From assembly GCA_965248805.1 (NCBI GenBank), contig CBDFKJ010000009.1, positions 992,001-1,056,000 on the forward strand: DNA of 64,000 nucleotides, written 5' to 3'. Under the pieces are notes generated by a model. That model saw only the letters and a list, made by a program, of their open reading frames with translations, was not told where the DNA came from and made no database searches. Shown here piece after piece: positions 59,369 through 64,000 of the stretch (positions are counted from its first letter, which is position 1; each line of letters starts with the position of its first letter). Source of the DNA: CBDFKJ01 sp965248805. GTDB taxonomy: Bacteria; Pseudomonadota; Alphaproteobacteria; UBA6615. Made by a program: the position numbers and the translations under genes.

Positions 59369-60235
59369 ATGATTCCACGGCACGTACTCAGGTCAGCCCT
59401 GATGTTGTGGGCCGCGTGTTTGATGCCAGCGTCGGCGCAGGACGTCGTCGATCCGACCACCGTCGTCGCGCGCGTCAATGGCGAGGGCATAACCTATGGC
59501 GACGTTCAGGGCGCCTACCAGCGGCTGCCCGCCCAATACCAGCAGGTGCCGCTGGACAGGTTGTACTCGGCCTTGGTCGATCAATTGGTGAACGGCAAAT
59601 TGATGCTTGCCGCAGGCATGGCGCAGAACCTGCAAGTGGACGAGGAAGTGCGCGGCCAGGTCGCCGATTTCGAAGCGCTGACGATCCAGCAGATCTACAT
59701 CGAGCGCTATGTCACCTCGCGCGTGACCGACCAGATCCTGCGTGAGCGCTATGACAATACCGTGGCCAACGACAATACCGTGGCCAACGAAGTGGGCGAG
59801 GAGGAGGTGCGCGCTCGGCATATCCTGGTGGCGGAGGAAGCTGAAGCGACCGACCTGATCGAGCAACTGGCCAATGGCGCTGATTTCGCGGAGTTGGCGC
59901 GCGAAAATTCAACCGGACCGTCCGGGCCGCAAGGGGGCGATTTGGGCTACTTCCGCAAGGCTGACATGGTGGCGCCTTTCGCCGAAGCAGCGTTCGCGCT
60001 CGGCGTTGGGGAAGTCACCCCGTTCGGCGTGGAGACCCAGTTTGGCTGGCACGTCATCAAGGTCGAGGATCGCCGCGTGGCGCCGCCGGCCAGCTTCGAA
60101 GAGGTGCGCGATCAGCTGTTCGACGAGGTGACCCGCAACTTGATATCGGCGCATATGGAGGAGTTGGCGGAAGGCGCGGCCATCGAGCGCTTCAACACTG
60201 ATGGCACGCCGGCAGCCGAGCCGGCCGCCAACTGA
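59369..60235 (+). CDS. Periplasmic peptidyl-prolyl cis-trans isomerase, parvulin type
   Basis: A 288-residue exported foldase. The signal peptide is MIPRHVLRSALMLWAACLMP, cleaved after ASA. The N-terminal SurA/PpiD-like helical domain spans about residues 30-140. The parvulin domain has RARHILVAEEAEATDLIEQL, ADFAELARENSTGPSGPQGG, DLGYFRKADMVAPFAEAAFA and TPFGVETQFGWHVIKVEDRR. These match the PrsA/SurA rotamase fold. It carries an 18-bp tandem duplicate before the rotamase domain. It is divergent from secA and followed by argJ, a common alphaproteobacterial neighbourhood. Confidence 0.92.
   Translation: MIPRHVLRSALMLWAACLMPASAQDVVDPTTVVARVNGEGITYGDVQGAYQRLPAQYQQVPLDRLYSALVDQLVNGKLMLAAGMAQNLQVDEEVRGQVADFEALTIQQIYIERYVTSRVTDQILRERYDNTVANDNTVANEVGEEEVRARHILVAEEAEATDLIEQLANGADFAELARENSTGPSGPQGGDLGYFRKADMVAPFAEAAFALGVGEVTPFGVETQFGWHVIKVEDRRVAPPASFEEVRDQLFDEVTRNLISAHMEELAEGAAIERFNTDGTPAAEPAAN
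59753..59788 (+). repeat. Tandem duplication, 2 x 18 bp, in-frame
   Basis: Two perfect copies of an 18-bp unit (GACAATACCGTGGCCAAC) encode DNTVANDNTVAN just before the parvulin domain. The unit is a multiple of three, so the frame is kept. Perfect identity suggests a recent slippage event. Confidence 0.92.
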
Positions 60236-60291
60236 TCGGCGTTCCGGCGGCATGCACGACTGACCGCCGATAAACCGCGCCTGGGTCCCCC

Positions 60292-61527
60292 ATGCCGCCG
60301 ATCTCGCCGCTCGCGCCGGCTGCGTTTCCGACGGTCATGCCCGTCGCCGGCGTCGAGGTCGCTGGCATACCTTCGGGCCTGAAGGGCGGGCGTGGCGTCA
60401 AGGATCTAATGGTCGCCCGCATGGCGCCGGGCTCCACCGTTGCCGGTGCGCTGACACGCTCGCGTTGTCCCTCCGCACCTGTGGAATGGTGCCGCGCCGC
60501 GCTGCCGACCGGCAAGGCCCAGGCCCTCGTGGTCAATTCCGGCAACGCCAACGCATTCACCGGCCAGGCCGGCGCCGACGTCGTCGCGGATACCGTGGCG
60601 GCGGCTGCCAAGGCGTTCGGCTGCCCGCGCCGCCAGGTCTATCTGGCCTCGACCGGCGTTATCGGCGTGCCGGTGAAGGCCGGCCACATTCCAGCCCATC
60701 TGCCGCGCGCCGCCGCGCGGCTGGCCGGCAACGCTTGGCGGGACGCCGCCGAAGCGATCTGCACGACCGATACCTTTGCCAAGGCTGCGAGTGTATCAGC
60801 GCATATCGGCGACGCGAACGTGACGATCACCGGCATTGCCAAGGGTTCGGGCATGATCGCGCCCGACCTGTCGACCACGCTCGCGTTTCTTTTCACCGAT
60901 GCGAAGATACCCGCACCGCTGCTGCAGCGGCTGCTCACCCGCGCCGTCGACCGCTCGTTCAATTGCATCACGGTGGACAGCGACACCTCGACTTCCGACA
61001 CGGTTCTGCTGTTCGCAACCGGCCGGGGAGCGAAGCATCGGCGCGTCGACGGTGCCGGCGGTGGCTTGCTGCGCGATTTCGCGCGCGCGCTAACGGCGCT
61101 GTCGATCGATCTGGCACAGCAGATCGTGCGCGACGGTGAAGGCGCGCAGAAGATGATGACGATCACCGTCACCGGCGCGGCCTCGCGCAAAGCGGCGCGG
61201 CGTATCGGCCTGTCGATCGCCAATTCGCCGCTGGTCAAGACCGCGGTCGCCGGCGCAGACGCCAACTGGGGCCGCATCGTCATGGCCGTTGGCAAGGCCG
61301 GCGAGAAGGCCGAGCGCGACCGCTTGCGTATCGCCATGGGCGGCGTGCCGATCACCGAGGACGGATCGGTGCGCGGCGACTACGACGAAGGCCCGGTCGC
61401 CGAGCACATGCGCGGCAGCGACATCGCCATCGATGTCGACGTCGGCGTCGGGCGCGGCCGCGCGACGGTATGGGCCTGCGACCTGACCCACGGCTACATC
61501 GATATCAATGCCGATTATCGGAGTTGA
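60292..61527 (+). CDS. argJ: Bifunctional glutamate N-acetyltransferase/amino-acid acetyltransferase ArgJ
   Basis: A 411-residue enzyme of arginine synthesis that recycles the acetyl group from N-acetylornithine to glutamate. VNSGNANAFTGQAGADVVAD, YLASTGVIGVPVKAGHIPAH and IAKGSGMIAPDLSTTLAFLF contain the autocatalytic cleavage site, with Thr as nucleophile (STTLAF). DSDTSTSDTVLLFATG and ADANWGRIVMAVGKAGEKAE follow, and CDLTHGYIDINADYRS is the conserved C-terminus. The 3' end overlaps the GNAT-NUDIX gene by 20 bp. Confidence 0.96.
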   Translation: MPPISPLAPAAFPTVMPVAGVEVAGIPSGLKGGRGVKDLMVARMAPGSTVAGALTRSRCPSAPVEWCRAALPTGKAQALVVNSGNANAFTGQAGADVVADTVAAAAKAFGCPRRQVYLASTGVIGVPVKAGHIPAHLPRAAARLAGNAWRDAAEAICTTDTFAKAASVSAHIGDANVTITGIAKGSGMIAPDLSTTLAFLFTDAKIPAPLLQRLLTRAVDRSFNCITVDSDTSTSDTVLLFATGRGAKHRRVDGAGGGLLRDFARALTALSIDLAQQIVRDGEGAQKMMTITVTGAASRKAARRIGLSIANSPLVKTAVAGADANWGRIVMAVGKAGEKAERDRLRIAMGGVPITEDGSVRGDYDEGPVAEHMRGSDIAIDVDVGVGRGRATVWACDLTHGYIDINADYRS

Positions 61528-62482
61528 CGCCGGCGGCTGCGCGAGCCTGCCGCTCGAGACCGAGCGGCTTCGGCTGCGCCCGGTCGTTGCCGGCGATGCG
61601 CAAGCGGTGGCGCGCCTGGCGGCCGATCCCGACGTCGCCTGCCGCACGTCCCGTATGCCTCACCCCTATACCCTGGCCGATGCGCAGGCTTGGGTGGCCC
61701 GTGTTCGCGACGGGCCCGACGTTCGTGAGGTCGTGCGCGCCATCACGCTGCGGCCCGATGACGCCATGATTGGCGCGATCGGGATTGTGCTCGATCCCGT
61801 GAACGCCGGCGGGACGGTGGGTTACTGGCTGGGCAAGCCTTATTGGGGTCGTGGGATCGTGACCGAGGCCCTGCAGCGGCTCGTGCGGTTCGCATTCGAG
61901 GACTATTCCCTTGGTAGCCTAAGCGCCACGGTCCTCCCCGATAACCCGGCATCGTCGCGGGTGCTGGAGAAGGCCGGGTTCACGTATAACGGCGACAGCG
62001 TCACCGACGCGCCGGCGCGCGGCGGCCCGCGGGCGACCAAATCCTATTCCCTCTCGCGCGACACTTGGTTGACCCGTCACGCGCTACCCACGGTGTTGGT
62101 CGCGGCTGCAGCGTTGGTCGATGCCGATGGCCGCGTGCTGCTGGCGCAACGCCCGCAGGGCAAGCACATGGCCGGCCTATGGGAATTCCCCGGCGGCAAG
62201 GTCGCACCCGGCGAAACGCCGGAAGCGGCCCTGATCCGGGAGCTGCGCGAGGAGTTGGGGATCGACGTCCGCGGCAGTTGCCTGGCGCCGCTCGCGTTCG
62301 CCAGCCATCGCTACGCGGCGTTCCATCTGCTGATGCCGCTGTTCGTGTGCCGGGTCTGGCGCGGCGATCCGCACCCCGGCGAGCATCAGGCGCTGGCCTG
62401 GGTGCGGCCGGCGCGGCTGGGCGATTATGCCATGCCGCCGGCGGATGCGCCGTTGGTGGCGATCCTGCGCGATACCCTGTAG
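61508..62482 (+). CDS. GNAT acetyltransferase - NUDIX (MutT-like) fusion protein
   Basis: A 324-residue two-domain protein. Residues 15-180 form a RimJ/RimL-type GNAT domain (LETERLRLRPVVAGDAQAVA, GYWLGKPYWGRGIVTEALQR, SATVLPDNPASSRVLEKAGF). Residues 198-324 form a NUDIX domain with the Nudix box GGKVAPGETPEAALIRELRE and EELG, like MutT 8-oxo-dGTP diphosphatase (LLAQRPQGKHMAGLWEFPGG is the typical MutT lead-in). The two domains are usually separate neighbouring genes after argJ; here one frame covers both with a short linker (SRDTWLTRHALPT). The NUDIX half may clean the nucleotide pool; the acetylation target is unknown. Confidence 0.88.
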   Translation: MPIIGVDAGGCASLPLETERLRLRPVVAGDAQAVARLAADPDVACRTSRMPHPYTLADAQAWVARVRDGPDVREVVRAITLRPDDAMIGAIGIVLDPVNAGGTVGYWLGKPYWGRGIVTEALQRLVRFAFEDYSLGSLSATVLPDNPASSRVLEKAGFTYNGDSVTDAPARGGPRATKSYSLSRDTWLTRHALPTVLVAAAALVDADGRVLLAQRPQGKHMAGLWEFPGGKVAPGETPEAALIRELREELGIDVRGSCLAPLAFASHRYAAFHLLMPLFVCRVWRGDPHPGEHQALAWVRPARLGDYAMPPADAPLVAILRDTL

Positions 62483-62487
62483 CAGCC

Positions 62488-63270
62488 TCAATTGTGGGCG
62501 CTCAGGTCCTTGTAGGCCATGGACAGCGCCGATACCGCCACGGCGATGCCGGCATAGCCGATGGCTTGACCGATGAGTACGGCGAGCAATGTCACCGACA
62601 GGCTGCCTTCTAGCCCGATCGCGGCCGCGATCGCGGTGACGATGCCGATCAAGACGACCTGCAGGACCACGAGTGGGACGAAGGGCAAGACGCTTAGCCA
62701 CAGCAACCGCCAACCGTTGCCCGCGGTCATCTGCCAGCACTCCGCTAAGTGCATATTGTGGTCCGTCGCCACGGCGGGAAACATCGGCAAAACGCGCCCG
62801 TAGGCCGGCAATAGCGCGATGGAGGCGACGACGGCGACGAAGCCCAATCCCGACGCGCCGGGACTGGCCACGGTCGGACTGCCGGAGGTGATCAGATACA
62901 GGCTGGGAATCGACATCACCGCGCCGAAGGCCAGCAGCCACCCGAGAAAACGGAACTGCCGCCGGCCCCACTTCAATGCCGCGCCAACGGTGGAGGTTTC
63001 ACCCGGCACCAGGTACTTGCGATGCCAGGCGACCGCGAACATGGTGTAGAGCGCCGTCCCCAGCAAGACATTGATCAACACGAAACCGGCCTGAAGCGGC
63101 GCCACCCCGCCGTCGGTGCGCGCCAGGGACTCGGTGACTGCGCCTGCAATGGCCAAAATGATGATCGGCAGCGTTGCCAGCGCCATCAGGTCGGACCGTT
63201 CACGCATCGTGAAGGCGAAGGCGTTTTGCAGCGTTTGCCAAATGGCGATTTTGTGCGCGCCGACAGTCAT
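62488..63270 (-). CDS. Integral membrane protein of unknown function
   Basis: A 260-residue protein with about six hydrophobic segments (ALATLPIIILAIAGAVTESL, AGFVLINVLLGTALYTMFAV, FLGWLLAFGAVMSIPSLYLI, GLGFVAVVASIALLPAYGRV, LLWLSVLPFVPLVVLQVVLI and a C-terminal pair). A conserved-looking WHRKYLVPGE and VLPMFPAVATDHN lie in loops. It resembles uncharacterised alphaproteobacterial membrane proteins; I cannot name the family. ATG 63270 (MTVAGAHKIAIW-type start, MTVGAHKIAIWQ) is used rather than the longer upstream frame, which overlaps the methyltransferase gene. Confidence 0.75.
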   Translation of the reverse strand: MTVGAHKIAIWQTLQNAFAFTMRERSDLMALATLPIIILAIAGAVTESLARTDGGVAPLQAGFVLINVLLGTALYTMFAVAWHRKYLVPGETSTVGAALKWGRRQFRFLGWLLAFGAVMSIPSLYLITSGSPTVASPGASGLGFVAVVASIALLPAYGRVLPMFPAVATDHNMHLAECWQMTAGNGWRLLWLSVLPFVPLVVLQVVLIGIVTAIAAAIGLEGSLSVTLLAVLIGQAIGYAGIAVAVSALSMAYKDLSAHN

Positions 63271-63283
63271 GCGCTGGTTGGTA

Positions 63284-64000
63284 TCAGTCCTGTGGGTCCC
63301 GGCCAAGGACGGCGGCGAGCGACGTGGCGCCGGCGCCGGGGCGCAGCGGCCGCGGCTGTGAGGCATCGGGTGCCCAGCCCGTCAGATAGACGATCTCAAG
63401 CGTCGCCGGGACGCGACCCGTGGCGTCGCCGTACAAGTCGGCATAGCGCGCCGCAACCGCCGACAGCGTCGATCGGCTTACGGGCGTGCGGCTTCGTGCG
63501 CGCAGCGCATTGCTTTGGCCCATGCCGCGCAGGTGCTGCATCAGGGCAAACGGCGTGTCGTAGGTCAGCGTCATGCGGTCGACATCGGCGACCGGCAGCG
63601 CAAACCCGGCCCGCTGCAGCAAGGCGGCGGCGTCGCGCAGATCAACCATCGGGGCGACCCGCGGGCCGGCGCCGCCTTCGTGTTCGATCTCCGCCTCGAG
63701 CCAGGCCCGCCGCAGCTCGATCAGGGAATCACCGCCAACCAGGGCCGCCAGGAACAGGCCATCGGGCGTCAACGTGTGGCGGATCTGGAGGAGAGCGCCG
63801 GGCAAGTCGCTGACGGTATGAAGCGCTAGCGCGCTCAGGACCAGGTCGAATTGGCGCTCAGGGAAAGGCAGCGCCTCCTCATCGGCACACAGGCGGATGC
63901 CGCTTGCACGCTTGGCCATCGCCGGCGAAAGATCGGCCTGCACGAGCGCACCGATCTTGTGGCCGGCGAGCACCTGCTGGCCCAACCAACCGGTATGGCA
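63284..64000 (-). CDS. SAM-dependent methyltransferase, NDUFAF5/BioC-like (5' partial)
   Basis: The gene continues past the window edge; 238 codons are visible. Reading inward from 64000, CHTGWLGQQVLAGHKIGALV is the tail of the SAM-binding loop, followed by QADLSPAMAKRASG, LCADEEALPFPERQFDLVLS and ALHTVSDLPGALLQIRHTL. The C-terminal part (MVDLRDAAALLQRAGFALPV, LMQHLRGMGQSNALRARSR) matches the alphaproteobacterial relatives of mitochondrial NDUFAF5, a complex I assembly factor; BioC-like enzymes are similar. The N-terminal start is outside the window. Confidence 0.85.
   Translation of the reverse strand, partial: CHTGWLGQQVLAGHKIGALVQADLSPAMAKRASGIRLCADEEALPFPERQFDLVLSALALHTVSDLPGALLQIRHTLTPDGLFLAALVGGDSLIELRRAWLEAEIEHEGGAGPRVAPMVDLRDAAALLQRAGFALPVADVDRMTLTYDTPFALMQHLRGMGQSNALRARSRTPVSRSTLSAVAARYADLYGDATGRVPATLEIVYLTGWAPDASQPRPLRPGAGATSLAAVLGRDPQD

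Noticed and set aside
59753..59788. Possible CRISPR or other spaced repeat
   Set aside because: The two units are adjacent without spacers and encode part of the parvulin gene. No spaced repeat array was found anywhere in the window.

Overview
The window reads as a chromosomal segment of a GC-rich alphaproteobacterium, most likely a Rhodospirillales-type lineage. The basis is gene content and order: a MucR/Ros regulator, DUF2794, DUF2889 and DUF2937 genes, an RHH_4 protein, the CobS-CobT cobaltochelatase next to DnaJ-like and BolA genes, the order flgF-flgG-flgA-flgH with a DUF6468-motE pair alongside, and dnaB-alr and radA-cvpA-purF neighbourhoods. No tRNA, rRNA or CRISPR array was recognised. 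The taxonomic placement is inference.

Layout. (1) 1-1550: two ATP-binding subunits of an oligopeptide/dipeptide ABC importer (the first is cut by the window edge). (2) 1554-17426: a surface-glycan type region with three methyltransferases, two family-2 glycosyltransferases, an LPG-synthase-TM flippase-like protein, a glutamine-hydrolysing asparagine synthase, a broken multi-pass membrane protein, a MucR regulator, an SGNH hydrolase and a HisH/HisF2 pair whose HisF2 is frameshifted. Three insertion sequences (IS5, IS630, and IS5 of the IS427 type) sit in or beside the broken membrane gene. (3) 17474-26933: a flagellar block in decay. flgH is 5'-truncated, flgA and flgG are frameshifted, flgF has a nonsense codon, motE has a nonsense codon and an IS5 insertion, and a FlaG-like gene is split by another IS5. 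An IS1595 copy without target duplication abuts the first codon of flgF. An intact glycerate 2-kinase gene lies inside the block. (4) 27114-40586: intact housekeeping genes (DUF2794, thioredoxin-like, YfgM-like, BamB, Der, then on the minus strand DnaB-Alr-MlaE-MlaF-RadA-CvpA-PurF-DUF2937-SDR). (5) 40716-43056: a cyclopropane-fatty-acid synthase gene split by a second IS1595 copy. (6) 43222-64000: more intact core genes (CobT, CobS, DnaJ-like, BolA, RHH, DUF2889, CorC-like, AroB, AroK, a secreted protein of unknown function, XerD, a malyl-CoA lyase-like enzyme, AccA, SecA, a parvulin, ArgJ, a GNAT-NUDIX fusion, a membrane protein and a methyltransferase cut by the window edge).

The main biological signal is selective gene loss. 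Seven insertion sequences occur in 64 kb, and five of them lie within genes that rejoin exactly in frame once the element and one copy of its target duplication are removed. Frameshifts and nonsense codons are confined to flagellar genes, glycan genes and transposases; the long core-gene runs on both sides are open. This argues against random sequencing error and for a lineage that has recently lost motility, cyclopropane fatty acid formation and part of a surface-glycan pathway. I did not find a clearly new defence or biosynthetic system.
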